Source: Paenibacillus silagei (GTDB lineage Bacteria > Bacillota > Bacilli > Paenibacillales > Paenibacillaceae). From it: a stretch of DNA of 64,000 nucleotides. A program made the translations under genes and the position numbers. The notes below the pieces were generated by a model. That model was given only the letters and a program-made list of their open reading frames with translations. It searched no databases and had not been told where the DNA came from. Every line of letters starts with the position of its first letter. The stretch's first letter is position 1. This document shows, one piece after another, positions 7,502 to 16,779 of the stretch. Where the stretch lies: NCBI RefSeq assembly GCF_017874735.1, contig NZ_JAGGLV010000008.1:186001-250000 (forward strand), given 5' to 3'.

Positions 7502-9244
7502 ATGATCAGGAAGTTACTGCAAAGTGTGCGGGAGTATAAGAAGGATACATGGCTGACTCCCTTATTTTTGCTTGGAGAGGTTGCCATGGAGGTGCTGATT
7601 CCCTTGCTCATGGCTGAATTAATTGACCAGGGAATTACCGGGGGACAGATGAACCAGATTGTGAAGTATGGCCTGATTCTCATCCTGTTCGCGCTGGTAT
7701 CCCTTGTATTCGGCGCACTTGCCGGTAAACACTCAGCCACCGCGATGTCCGGCTTCGGTCGGAACTTGCGTGAAGACCTGTTCCGTCATGTGCAGCGGCT
7801 GTCTTTTTCCAATATGGATAAATTCTCGACCTCAGGGATCGTTACCCGGCTGACTACAGATATCACACATGTGCAGAATGCATTTCTGATGATTATTCGG
7901 ATTGCATTCCGCAGCCCGGTAATGATTATATTTGCCACGATTATGACCTACCGGGTCAGTCCAACTATCGCTACCTGGTTCGTCGTCGTTGTTCCGGTGC
8001 TTGCGGCAGGGATGATGCTGATTCTGAAATTTGCCTTCCCGGTCTTTGAACGGGCCTTCGACAGCTATGATTCGCTCAATAAGGTCGTTCAGGAGAATGT
8101 CCGCGGCATCCGGGTGGTCAAGTCTTATGTGCGGGAGGAGCATGAGATCTCCAAGTTCCATGAAGTGTCGCTGAGGATCTTCGCACAGATGGCCAAAGCT
8201 GAACGCATCTTGGCCTTTGAGCTGCCGCTTATGCAAGTGATTCTATATGCTGTGATGCTGATTATCTCCTGGGTAGGAGCCAAGCTTGTGGTGGGCGGCA
8301 ATATGACAACCGGAGAACTGACCAGTGTGTTCGCCTATTCCATGCAAATTCTGATGAGCCTGATGACGCTGGGAATCGTGATCGTGATGGTGGCGATTGC
8401 CCGCGCATCCGCCGGACGTATCGATGACCTGCTAGATGAAGAGCCGGACATCACAAGTCCGGGTTCCCCGGTAACTGAACTGCATACAGGCGAGGTGGAG
8501 TTCCGCAACGTGTCCTTCCGTTACTCCAGTAAGGCCAAGAAGGATGCATTATCCGGGATCAACCTGCATATTCACTCGGGACAGACGATTGGCATGATCG
8601 GCGGGTCGGGTAGTGCCAAGTCCACATTGGTGCAGCTCATTCCACGTCTCTATGATGTTAACGAAGGTGAAGTGCTCGTTAGCGGAACGAATGTGAAGGA
8701 CTATGATCTGCATGTGCTGCGGAGTCAGGTTGCTATGGTGCTGCAGAAAAATGTACTGTTCGGCGGCTCCATCAAGGACAATCTGCGCTGGGGGAACGAA
8801 GCGGCTACCGACGAAGAACTGATTAACGCCTGCAAGGCTGCACATGCCCATGAGTTTATCACATCCTTCCCTGACGGATATGATACCCGGCTGGATCAAG
8901 GGGGGACGAATGTTTCCGGCGGGCAGAAGCAGCGGTTATGTATTGCCAGAGCTCTACTGAAGAACCCCAAAATCCTGATTCTGGATGATTCGACCAGTGC
9001 AGTGGATACACGTACAGATGCACTAATCCGGACCGTATTCAAGGAGAGTATTCCGGATACGACCAAGATCATTATTGCCCAGCGGATCGCGTCTGTGGAA
9101 GATGCAGATCAGATTATTGTGCTGGATGACGGGGAGCTGGCGGATATCGGGACGCATCAGGAGCTTTTGAGCCGGAGTACGATTTATCAGGAAGCTTACA
9201 ACACACAGACGAAGGGAGAGGAAGAACAGCATGAACAACATTAA
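7502..9244 (+). CDS. ABC exporter half-transporter with degenerate ATPase site (BmrC-like)
   Basis: A six-helix exporter domain fused to a nucleotide-binding domain, about 580 residues; partner of the next gene in a heterodimeric multidrug exporter. The ATP site is degenerate in the way known for BmrC, LmrC and TM287. Walker A reads GGSGSAKST (Ala where Gly is usual), the catalytic Glu after Walker B is Asp (LILDDSTSAVD), and the H-loop His is Gln (IIIAQRIAS). The signature NVSGGQKQRL is intact and would serve the partner's site. ATG 7496 touches GGAGA, so ATG 7502, 7 nt from AAGGAG, is preferred. It is under the MerR-type promoter. Confidence 0.88.
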   Translation: MIRKLLQSVREYKKDTWLTPLFLLGEVAMEVLIPLLMAELIDQGITGGQMNQIVKYGLILILFALVSLVFGALAGKHSATAMSGFGRNLREDLFRHVQRLSFSNMDKFSTSGIVTRLTTDITHVQNAFLMIIRIAFRSPVMIIFATIMTYRVSPTIATWFVVVVPVLAAGMMLILKFAFPVFERAFDSYDSLNKVVQENVRGIRVVKSYVREEHEISKFHEVSLRIFAQMAKAERILAFELPLMQVILYAVMLIISWVGAKLVVGGNMTTGELTSVFAYSMQILMSLMTLGIVIVMVAIARASAGRIDDLLDEEPDITSPGSPVTELHTGEVEFRNVSFRYSSKAKKDALSGINLHIHSGQTIGMIGGSGSAKSTLVQLIPRLYDVNEGEVLVSGTNVKDYDLHVLRSQVAMVLQKNVLFGGSIKDNLRWGNEAATDEELINACKAAHAHEFITSFPDGYDTRLDQGGTNVSGGQKQRLCIARALLKNPKILILDDSTSAVDTRTDALIRTVFKESIPDTTKIIIAQRIASVEDADQIIVLDDGELADIGTHQELLSRSTIYQEAYNTQTKGEEEQHEQH

Positions 9245-11048
9245 TTATGGCAGAACGATTATGCGGCTCCTGGCCTACTTCAAGCTCTTCAAGTTCAGAA
9301 CCTCACTGGCCCTTCTGCTGGTGCTGGTAAGTTCTGCGGTATCTGTGGCTTCCGCTACGTTCCTGAGACTGCTCATCGATGACTTCATCACGCCGTTGCT
9401 GGGCGATCAGCATCCGGTATTCGACGCCTTGTTCCAGGCACTAGCCATTCTAGCTGTCATTTATGCCACCGGTGTCCTCAGCACATTTATCTCCAAGCGG
9501 CTGATGATTACGGTCTCACAGCTCATTATGAAAAGAATCCGTGACCATCTGTTCGCTCATATGCAGAAGCTGCCGGTTAAGTACTTCGACCGCAAGGAGC
9601 ACGGTGACATCATGAGTCACTACACCAATGACGTAGATACACTGAATATGATGCTCACAGACGGATTGCCGCAATTGCTGTCCACGGTGGTGACGGTCAT
9701 AGTGGTGCTGGGTACGATGCTGTATCTGGATGTCCCGCTGACGATTGTAGTGGTATTAGGCGCATTGGTGATGCTATGGATTACCAAGAAGGTTGGGGGG
9801 AAGGCGACACACCACTTTTTCCGGCAGCAGGAATCTATTGGCGCACTGGACGGATATATTGAAGAGATGATTCACGGGCAAAAGGTCGTGCAGGTATTCG
9901 GCCGTGAGCAACATTCCATCGAACAGTTCGCGCACTTGAACCATGAACTATTCGAGAACTCCACGACAGCCAACAAATATTCCAATATTCTGATGCCGGT
10001 GAATGCCAATCTGGCTACCCTAATCTATGTGCTGGTGGCAATAGCGGGCGGGGCCATGTCGATCTCCGGCTGGAATGAAGGCTTGACGCTGGGAAGTATT
10101 GCGGCGTTCCTGAGCCTGTCCCGTAACTTCACGATGCCGATTGCTGAAATTTCCTCCCAGATCAATATGTTCGTGGTGGCGCTTGCGGGCGCACAGCGGA
10201 TCTTCAATCTGATGGATGAGCGGCCGGAAGAAGACGAGGGACGCGTAACCCTGGAGCAAGACCCGCAGGGCTCTGGGTGGGCATGGCGGCTGGAGAACGG
10301 CTCTACCGTAAGGCTTGCCGGGAAGGTGGAGTTCAAGGATGTGTGCTTCTCGTATGACGGGAAGAAGCAGGTGCTGCAGGGGATTACCTTATATGCGAAG
10401 CCTGGGCAAAAGCTTGCTTTTGTAGGCGCTACAGGTGCCGGAAAAACGACCGTAGCCAACCTGCTGAACCGTTTCTACGATATCACAGAAGGCGAAATTA
10501 TCTATGACGGTATCAACATACAGCGTATCCGCAAAGCGGACCTGCGCCGGTCGCTCGGTATTGTTCTGCAAGACACGCATCTGTTCTCCGGTACGGTGGC
10601 TGATAATATCCGTTATGGACGGCTGGACGCCACTGACGAGGAGGTGATGCAGGCCGCCAAGCTGTCTTATGCAGCAAGCTTCATTGAACGTTTGCCGGAC
10701 GGATACCAGACTCAGCTGGACGGGAACGGGAATGGACTGTCACAAGGCCAAAGCCAGCTGTTGGCGATTGCCAGGTCAGCTATTGCCAATCCGCCGGTGA
10801 TGATTCTCGATGAAGCAACCTCATCCATCGATACCCGGACGGAAGCCCTGGTACAGAAGGGGATGGATAATCTAATGGATCACAGAACCGTGTTCGTCAT
10901 CGCCCACCGCCTGTCCACCGTAAGGAATTCCGATGCCATCATGGTGATGGACAAGGGCCGGATCAAGGAACGCGGGGATCACCGGCAGTTGATCTCAGAG
11001 AAGGGGATATACTATCAGCTATATACTGGAGCTTTTGAATGGGAATGA
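9231..11048 (+). CDS. ABC exporter half-transporter with consensus ATPase site (BmrD-like)
   Basis: A 605-residue exporter subunit, overlapping the previous gene by 14 nt and so translationally coupled. It has six membrane helices in the N-terminal about 320 residues, then a nucleotide-binding domain with an intact Walker A (GATGAGKTT), Walker B with catalytic Glu (VMILDEATSSID) and H-loop (VIAHRLST). Its signature is altered to LSQGQSQL. The altered signature here, together with the broken catalytic residues in the partner, makes one dead and one live ATP site, as in BmrCD and TM287/288. An insert between membrane and ATPase domains (about 330-360) is typical of the BmrD branch. Confidence 0.88.
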   Translation: MNNINYGRTIMRLLAYFKLFKFRTSLALLLVLVSSAVSVASATFLRLLIDDFITPLLGDQHPVFDALFQALAILAVIYATGVLSTFISKRLMITVSQLIMKRIRDHLFAHMQKLPVKYFDRKEHGDIMSHYTNDVDTLNMMLTDGLPQLLSTVVTVIVVLGTMLYLDVPLTIVVVLGALVMLWITKKVGGKATHHFFRQQESIGALDGYIEEMIHGQKVVQVFGREQHSIEQFAHLNHELFENSTTANKYSNILMPVNANLATLIYVLVAIAGGAMSISGWNEGLTLGSIAAFLSLSRNFTMPIAEISSQINMFVVALAGAQRIFNLMDERPEEDEGRVTLEQDPQGSGWAWRLENGSTVRLAGKVEFKDVCFSYDGKKQVLQGITLYAKPGQKLAFVGATGAGKTTVANLLNRFYDITEGEIIYDGINIQRIRKADLRRSLGIVLQDTHLFSGTVADNIRYGRLDATDEEVMQAAKLSYAASFIERLPDGYQTQLDGNGNGLSQGQSQLLAIARSAIANPPVMILDEATSSIDTRTEALVQKGMDNLMDHRTVFVIAHRLSTVRNSDAIMVMDKGRIKERGDHRQLISEKGIYYQLYTGAFEWE

Positions 11049-11069
11049 GTTCGGGGCGTTCTGACAGAG

Positions 11070-11095
11070 GAGTCTGCCGATGGCAGGCTCTTTTT
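11070..11095 (+). terminator. Terminator of the ABC exporter operon
   Basis: Arms GAGTCTGCC (11070-11078) and GGCAGGCTC (11082-11090), one G·T pair, are followed by five T. Confidence 0.75.
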
Positions 11096-11134
11096 GCTGC
11101 TTCTAGCTTTTCTCGGAGTCTGATCAAATATATA

Positions 11135-11190
11135 TTGACCTGACTGGGAGGGTTGGTTATAATTTACACTGATAATCGTAATCATTACTA
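11135..11190 (+). promoter_or_regulatory. Promoter and Zur box of the cnt operon
   Basis: TTGACC (11135-11140) and TATAAT (11158-11163) with a 17-bp spacer form a strong promoter. Just after the expected start point lies TCGTAATCATTACTA (11176-11190), which matches 14 of 15 positions of the Bacillus Zur box TCGTAATNATTACGA. The overlapping TGATAAT half also resembles a Fur site. Zinc-bound Zur, perhaps with Fur, would block the operon, as is known for cnt in Staphylococcus aureus. Confidence 0.8.
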
Positions 11191-11218
11191 ATAACTCAAA
11201 ACCGCAAGGGTGTGAGCG

Positions 11219-12052
11219 ATGCGCAGGGAAATTTCATTTGTTAAAGTAAGTCCTACTCAAAACATGACGATCCTGGTTAAGAGCAACCATGATGAAGGCG
11301 AATACGCTCCGATCGCGGTAAGAATGATGTCTTACGACAACGTATATGCTGAACAGGTCGGGTTCATTCAGGAAAAAGCCCGTCCGGATGCAGATGCTGC
11401 TCTCCAAATGGCCGGCGGCGAGTTCTGCGGAAATGCCTGCATGGCCTTAGCGGTACTGATGGCGAACCAGCAGGACCTTCATCCCTCCGGCAGCCAATCT
11501 ATCATACTGGAGGCATCAGGTACAGATCAATTGATTGATTGCGTGGTGACGAGAACCGAAGAGAGTTATCTGTGTCAGGCCAGGATGCCCCTCCCGCTGA
11601 AGCTGGAAACCAAGATCTTCAGGTATAGCGGCAATGAATATATGGTGGGTCTCATCCAGTACTCTGATTTCCTTCATGTGGTAGTCGAGGTCAGGCAGTT
11701 TACAAATCCGGTCAAAAAAATAGCTCATAGCTTAGCCAAGCTGCTTGAAATTACCTCCGACAATCAGCTGATCGGGATTCTGCTGTTCAAGCCAAGTTCA
11801 AACGAGCTTTTGCCGCTTATTTATATTCCTGCGCTGGACAGTATGGTATGGGAGAGAGGCTGCGGATCAGGGTCAGCTTCCCTTGGTGCCTATATGGCTT
11901 GGAAGAACAAGGCATCCTTCGAAGGTGCCATTCAGCAGCCTGGAGGCATCATCGGAGTATTGGCCCACTTGGAGCAAGAGGAGCTGGTCAGCTTAAGCAT
12001 TTCAGGCCATGTCAACATCGTGGCAGAAGGTACAGCCTATATCGATCTGTAA
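11219..12052 (+). CDS. cntK: CntK-like histidine racemase (DapF fold)
   Basis: This gene is predicted to convert L-histidine to D-histidine, the first step of staphylopine-type metallophore synthesis. The 277-residue protein has the diaminopimelate-epimerase fold with two catalytic cysteines, Cys70 in GGEFCGNACMALA and Cys215 in ERGCGSGSASLG. Its position directly before a nicotianamine-synthase-like and an opine-dehydrogenase-like gene identifies it as CntK rather than DapF. ATG 11219 follows a weak AAGGGTGTGA site. It is first gene of a nine-gene operon in the same order as the S. aureus cnt locus. Confidence 0.9.
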   Translation: MRREISFVKVSPTQNMTILVKSNHDEGEYAPIAVRMMSYDNVYAEQVGFIQEKARPDADAALQMAGGEFCGNACMALAVLMANQQDLHPSGSQSIILEASGTDQLIDCVVTRTEESYLCQARMPLPLKLETKIFRYSGNEYMVGLIQYSDFLHVVVEVRQFTNPVKKIAHSLAKLLEITSDNQLIGILLFKPSSNELLPLIYIPALDSMVWERGCGSGSASLGAYMAWKNKASFEGAIQQPGGIIGVLAHLEQEELVSLSISGHVNIVAEGTAYIDL

Positions 12053-12082
12053 TCATTGCCGAGGAGAAGGAGAGGTTTGGAG

Positions 12083-12877
12083 ATGCTTCTAACTACACTC
12101 TATGGATTTGCAGCTAGGTTCCGGAGAATTGCTGACGCCTATGATGGTACTGCCGCTGAAAGTCAGGAGCTTACAGAGCTCATAGACGAATACACCAGAT
12201 TCATTATGAACCCTCACCACCAGGAAATCTGGACAGAGATAGAACAACAAGATGCTAGAGAGGTGATGCGGCTTACAGCAGAATTAAGAGAAGTATCGGC
12301 ACGGTGTGTTGCCATTATGGAGAAGTACCGTGCTCTGCACTTCCTGAACGGCGGGGAAGAGCGAAATGGATATTTCACTAATATTGAATCCGGCATTGAG
12401 CGTGAATTCGGCAGCTTTCAGGTGAATACTGCTTCCAAGGTAGTGATGGTCGGCTCGGGTGCCTTCCCGATGACACCCATGCTGATAGGCAGGAGGACAA
12501 ATGCTGAAGTGCTGGGAATCGATATTGATGAAGAAGCCGTGCAACTGAGCAATGAAGTGTTGAGGAAAATAGGGAGCCGTTCGCCAATACGTCTTTTAAC
12601 AGGGGATATTGTTCAATTCAAGGCTGAGATGAAGCAAGCGACACATATCATATTCAGCTCCACTGTCGCAGGGAAGTACGGCCTGCTGGACCGGCTGTAC
12701 GCATTAACCAGCGGGCAAGTGGTCGTAGCTATGAGGTACGGGAATCACCTGAAATCGCTGTTTAATTACCCGATGGAAGCAGTGGATGAGACCAAGTGGA
12801 CGCTGTCCGAACAAATTCTATGTTCTGATCAGGTCTTTGATGTCGCGCTATATTGCAAGGCTCAGCCAAAATTGTAA
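12083..12877 (+). CDS. cntL: CntL-like D-histidine aminobutanoyltransferase (nicotianamine synthase family)
   Basis: This gene is predicted to transfer the aminobutanoyl group of S-adenosylmethionine to D-histidine. It belongs to the bacterial nicotianamine-synthase-like family. The SAM-binding Rossmann core is visible: VVMVGSGAFPMTPMLIGRR, then VLGIDIDEEAVQLSNEVLRK. The N-terminal helical part (about 1-110) carries the substrate-side residues. The reading frame is open from TTG 12056, but ATG 12083 with AGGAGA 9 nt upstream is the likely start, giving 264 residues, the usual length. It follows cntK and precedes cntM. Confidence 0.9.
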   Translation: MLLTTLYGFAARFRRIADAYDGTAAESQELTELIDEYTRFIMNPHHQEIWTEIEQQDAREVMRLTAELREVSARCVAIMEKYRALHFLNGGEERNGYFTNIESGIEREFGSFQVNTASKVVMVGSGAFPMTPMLIGRRTNAEVLGIDIDEEAVQLSNEVLRKIGSRSPIRLLTGDIVQFKAEMKQATHIIFSSTVAGKYGLLDRLYALTSGQVVVAMRYGNHLKSLFNYPMEAVDETKWTLSEQILCSDQVFDVALYCKAQPKL

Positions 12878-12892
12878 GAGAGGAGGCTTTAT

Positions 12893-14191
12893 GTGGACGA
12901 ATTCAGACGTGTATTACTGCTCGGGACCGGACCGGTGACCGTTCAGCTGGCGGTCTTATTCAAGAATCATTTCGGATCCTATCTTGGCATTGCCGGGAGA
13001 ATCTCCCGCAGGTCGGAGTTAATGATGGCTGCGCTTCACGCAGACGGGAACCGGTTGTACACTACCGTACAGAATGATTCACATCGCAGATTGGCAGGTG
13101 AATGCCGTGCAGATGAGGTATTTCAGGGCTATAGAGCAGTAACGGGGACATGGGATACCCTCATTGTATCCGTCACCGCCGATGCTTATCTGGAGGTACT
13201 GCGCAGCCTGGATACACAACTGCTCACGCATGTGAGATGCGTCATTCTGGTGTCTCCGACGCTGGGGTCTAACCGTCTGGTTCACCATTACATACAGGAG
13301 ACGGGCTCTAAGGCCGAAATTATAAGCTGTTCCACTTATCTGGGTGATACACGCTGGATTGACGGTATGCCCTCCAACAATGCGATAACTACCGGGGTTA
13401 AGACAAAAGTTTTCATCGGATCATCACAGCCCGCGTCCCATCATCTTCACCCGCTGAAGCAGCTCTACGACAGTCTGGGAATTATGCTGGTTGCCATGGG
13501 TTCTCCGCTGGAAGCGGAGAGCAGGAACATCTCCTTATTCGTGCATCCGCCGCTCTTCATGAATTCGTTCTCGCTCAAGGCCATATTTGACGAAGATCAC
13601 AGCCGGAAGTATGTGTACAAGTTATTCCCGGAGGGGCCAATTACTCCCCAGTTAATTCACGAAATGGTGGAGTGCTGGAGAGAGCTGTCGGCGTTGCTGG
13701 AGGCTCTCGACCTGCAAAGTGTAAATCTGCTGAAGTTCATGACGGTTGACAATTACCCCGTCAGAGCGGAAAGCCTGCCGCAGCATATAATTGAGTGCTT
13801 CGACTCGCTGGAGCCCATTCACCAGGAATATCTCGTATATGTCCGTTACGCCTCGCTCCTGATTGACCCGTTCTCGGAGCCGGACCTTGAGGGCAGATAC
13901 TATGATTTCTCCGCAGTTCCTATTCAATCTGTATTCAGGAACAGGGAGGGAGTATGGGATATCCCGAGGATGCCCAAGGAGGATTACTACCGCATTAAGA
14001 TCATTCAGGGAATCGCGGGTCATATGAAGGTAAGTTGTCCCACGATTGACACATTCATTGATCGGTATGAGCAACAATTGAAGCGTGCAGCCAAGGCGCT
14101 CAAGGGGCAGCCCGTTTCCGAAGCGTTTCATGTCCGGTCCTTTGCCGGCGATATTGAGCGGATCTGCAGCAATGTAAAAAAACTATACTAA
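12893..14191 (+). CDS. cntM: CntM-like opine metallophore dehydrogenase (staphylopine dehydrogenase)
   Basis: A 432-residue enzyme that condenses the CntL product reductively with an α-keto acid using NAD(P)H. The N-terminal nucleotide-binding loop is VLLLGTGPVTVQLA. Arg36 (AGRIS) aligns with S. aureus Arg33, linked to NADPH preference. Asp152 in TYLGDTR aligns with S. aureus position 150, where Asp is known to select pyruvate and Ala permits α-ketoglutarate. Further family motifs are HPPLFMNSFSLKAIF, YKLFPEGPIT and LIDPFSEPD. The start is GTG 12893 after GAGAGGAGG; the ATG two bases earlier is in another frame. With cntK present, the predicted product is staphylopine-like. This alignment is by eye from memory of the S. 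aureus protein. Confidence 0.92.
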   Translation: MDEFRRVLLLGTGPVTVQLAVLFKNHFGSYLGIAGRISRRSELMMAALHADGNRLYTTVQNDSHRRLAGECRADEVFQGYRAVTGTWDTLIVSVTADAYLEVLRSLDTQLLTHVRCVILVSPTLGSNRLVHHYIQETGSKAEIISCSTYLGDTRWIDGMPSNNAITTGVKTKVFIGSSQPASHHLHPLKQLYDSLGIMLVAMGSPLEAESRNISLFVHPPLFMNSFSLKAIFDEDHSRKYVYKLFPEGPITPQLIHEMVECWRELSALLEALDLQSVNLLKFMTVDNYPVRAESLPQHIIECFDSLEPIHQEYLVYVRYASLLIDPFSEPDLEGRYYDFSAVPIQSVFRNREGVWDIPRMPKEDYYRIKIIQGIAGHMKVSCPTIDTFIDRYEQQLKRAAKALKGQPVSEAFHVRSFAGDIERICSNVKKLY

Positions 14192-14219
14192 TCTAATCAT
14201 TCAACTTGGAGGCGTTCAG

Positions 14220-15821
14220 ATGAGAAAGAAATCTACTATATTTGTGGCGGCAGTGACATTAGTGATGCTGCTGGCCGGATGCGGCGCGGCAGAGAACAGG
14301 CAGGCGGAAGCGGGTAAGCCCGGCCAGGAACTGGTATACGCCACGGTGAAGGATATCAACGATATGAATCCGCATTTGTATCCCGGCTCGATGCCGGCTC
14401 AAGGAATGGTCTACGAATCCCTGGTTGAGAATACAGCAGATGGCATTCAGCCACTGCTCGCAGAATCCTGGGAGATCTCCCCGGACGGAACCGTCTATAC
14501 GTTCCATCTGAGACAGGGTGTTACTTTCCATGATGGGGAAGCATTTAATGCCGAAGCGGTGAAGCAGAATATAGATGCGGTGCAGCATAATAGCGCTAAG
14601 CACACCTGGATCCGTTTATCTTCCAAAATCAAGGGGACGAAGGTGACCGGCGAGCATACCTTTAAGCTGATCTTGTCAGAGCCATATTACCCGGCATTGC
14701 TTGAGCTTTCGATGACAAGACCGTATGTCTTCCTGTCCCCGAAGGACTTCCAGAATGGAGAAACCAAGGATGGAGTGAAAGGCTACCATGGAACGGGCCC
14801 TTACCGGCTTACTGAACATTTGACAGACCAATCTGCGGTGTTTGAAGCGAATGCCAAGTATTGGAATGGTACACCTTTCATCTCCAAAATCACGGTCAAG
14901 GTGCTGCCGACCGGGGAAACGACCTTCCTGGCCCTGCAAAAAGGTGAAGTCAACTTTGTGTTCACTGATGACCGCGGGACGGATAGTATCGATACGGAGG
15001 CTATGGACCGGTTGGCCGAATCTGGAGCCTATCAGGTAGTGAGAAGTGAGCCGATGAATACGAAAATGATCGTGGCCAACAGCGGAAAAGCAGATAGTCC
15101 CGTGCAGGATAAAGCCGTCCGCGAAGCGGTCTGGCATGCCATCGACCGGGATACCATCGCCAGTCAAATTTTCAGCGGCAAGGAGACTCCCGCCGGGACC
15201 TTATTCTCTTCCAATGTGAACTATGCGGATATCGGACTGAAGCCGCGTGCCTATGATCTGCAGAAGGCAGAACGTCTCCTGGAAGAAGCCGGCTGGACCC
15301 GCTCCGGCGAAGAGACCCGCATGAAAGAAGGTAAACCTCTGACCATGACACTATTTTATGATGCTGCTTCGTTATCCCAGAAGACAGAGGCCGAGCTAAT
15401 CCAGAATACCGTCAAAGGCATAGGCATGAAGCTGGAGCTGTTAGGTGAGGACTCCTCCTCCATTGCAAGCCGCAGAGCAGCGGGGGACTACGACCTCCTG
15501 TTCAACCAGACCTGGGGGCTTGCTTATGACCCGCAAAGCACAGTCTCTGCATTCACTTCAGAAACGGCATATTACCATGCCATCAAAGGCATCAGCCGGG
15601 CCGAACAGCTCAAGGATGAAATCGAAGAAGTCATGGTAACCACAGATGAGGAGAAGCGCAAAGCTCTGTATGCAGATATTTTGACAACGGTTCATGAGGA
15701 GGCCATATTCATTCCGTTAACGAACGGCAATCTTACGGTAGTTGCTCCCGGCAATCTTCAGGGCATCGGCTTCAAGCAGACGCAATTTGAGCTTCCCTTC
15801 GAGCGTATGAGCTTCAAATAA
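14220..15821 (+). CDS. cntA: CntA-like metallophore-binding lipoprotein
   Basis: A 533-residue extracytoplasmic solute-binding protein of the nickel/peptide family (SBP_bac_5), tethered to the membrane by a lipidated cysteine: signal peptide followed by lipobox LLAGC. The core shows ATVKDINDMNPHLYPG, ESLVENTADGIQPLLAESWEIS and the family motif LRQGVTFHDGEAFNAEAV. It would bind the metal-loaded opine metallophore and hand it to the CntBC permease. TTGGAGG precedes the ATG. Fourth gene of the operon. Confidence 0.92.
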   Translation: MRKKSTIFVAAVTLVMLLAGCGAAENRQAEAGKPGQELVYATVKDINDMNPHLYPGSMPAQGMVYESLVENTADGIQPLLAESWEISPDGTVYTFHLRQGVTFHDGEAFNAEAVKQNIDAVQHNSAKHTWIRLSSKIKGTKVTGEHTFKLILSEPYYPALLELSMTRPYVFLSPKDFQNGETKDGVKGYHGTGPYRLTEHLTDQSAVFEANAKYWNGTPFISKITVKVLPTGETTFLALQKGEVNFVFTDDRGTDSIDTEAMDRLAESGAYQVVRSEPMNTKMIVANSGKADSPVQDKAVREAVWHAIDRDTIASQIFSGKETPAGTLFSSNVNYADIGLKPRAYDLQKAERLLEEAGWTRSGEETRMKEGKPLTMTLFYDAASLSQKTEAELIQNTVKGIGMKLELLGEDSSSIASRRAAGDYDLLFNQTWGLAYDPQSTVSAFTSETAYYHAIKGISRAEQLKDEIEEVMVTTDEEKRKALYADILTTVHEEAIFIPLTNGNLTVVAPGNLQGIGFKQTQFELPFERMSFK

Positions 15822-15846
15822 GCCGGGGGCGGAAAGGAAGGTCTGT

Positions 15847-16779
15847 ATGAATGGATATATTATCAAAAGGACACTGCTGGCCGCGCCGCTGCTGATCATC
15901 ATTTCGTTCCTGACCTTTGCGCTGAACCATTTGTCACCGCTAAATCCGGCTGAGGTCGTTCTGCGCGCTCAGGGGGTACCGCAGATCACTCAGGCGTTAA
16001 TTGCAGAAACTGAAGCAGCACTGGGTATGGACCGGCCGTTTCTAATCCGTTATGCGGATTGGCTGGCTTCCTGCCTGCGGTTGGATTTCGGTGATTCCTA
16101 TATCACAGGGACTCCGGTGTGGTCTTTGCTCGGCCCGGCTCTGCTTAATACGCTGAAGCTGACGATGGTATCCGTTATTGCTATCCTGGCATTATCTGTT
16201 GGTCTGGGAATTCTCTGTGCGCTGAAAGAAGGCCGGCTGCTGGACCGCTCGGTCCGCGGTGTCTCCTTCTTCCTGACATCTATGCCGTCCGCCTGGCTCG
16301 CAGCCATGATGATCTGGTATTTCTCCGTCAAGCTGGACTGGCTTCCGACCAGCGGGATGGATTCATCTGCCGGCTATATCCTGCCCGTAACGGTGCTGAC
16401 CGTCAGTTATGCGGGAATCTACTTCCGTATCATCCGCAGCTCCATGCTTAGCCAGCTATATGAGGATTATACGCTATATGCAAGAGCCTGCGGCTTACCT
16501 GAGCGGAAGATTACACTGCGCATGCTTAAGAACTCCATGCAGGTTGCGGTATCGGTGTTCTGCATGGCGGTTCCTGTTATTCTGGGCAGCACTGTTGTAG
16601 TGGAGAGTATCTTTGCCTGGCCGGGACTTGGGGCCTTAACGGTGAACTCCATACTGGGGCGGGATTTCCCGGTTATTCAGGCCTATGTTCTGGTGCTCGC
16701 GGCGTCTTTCGTGGTGTTCAACACCTTGTCAGATCTCATTAATGCAGCGCTGAATCCCAGGCTGAGGAAGGAGTTCTAA
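15847..16779 (+). CDS. cntB: CntB-like ABC permease
   Basis: A 310-residue inner-membrane permease of the nickel/dipeptide type (DppB/NikB family). An N-terminal membrane helix (LLAAPLLIIISFLTFALNHL) is followed by the AEVVLRAQG and LGMDRPFLIRYADWL segments typical of the family. Five further helices and the ATPase-coupling EAA-like loop (DYTLYARACGLPERKI) follow. It forms the import channel with CntC. AAGGAAGG precedes ATG 15847. The stop codon abuts the start of cntC. Confidence 0.9.
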   Translation: MNGYIIKRTLLAAPLLIIISFLTFALNHLSPLNPAEVVLRAQGVPQITQALIAETEAALGMDRPFLIRYADWLASCLRLDFGDSYITGTPVWSLLGPALLNTLKLTMVSVIAILALSVGLGILCALKEGRLLDRSVRGVSFFLTSMPSAWLAAMMIWYFSVKLDWLPTSGMDSSAGYILPVTVLTVSYAGIYFRIIRSSMLSQLYEDYTLYARACGLPERKITLRMLKNSMQVAVSVFCMAVPVILGSTVVVESIFAWPGLGALTVNSILGRDFPVIQAYVLVLAASFVVFNTLSDLINAALNPRLRKEF

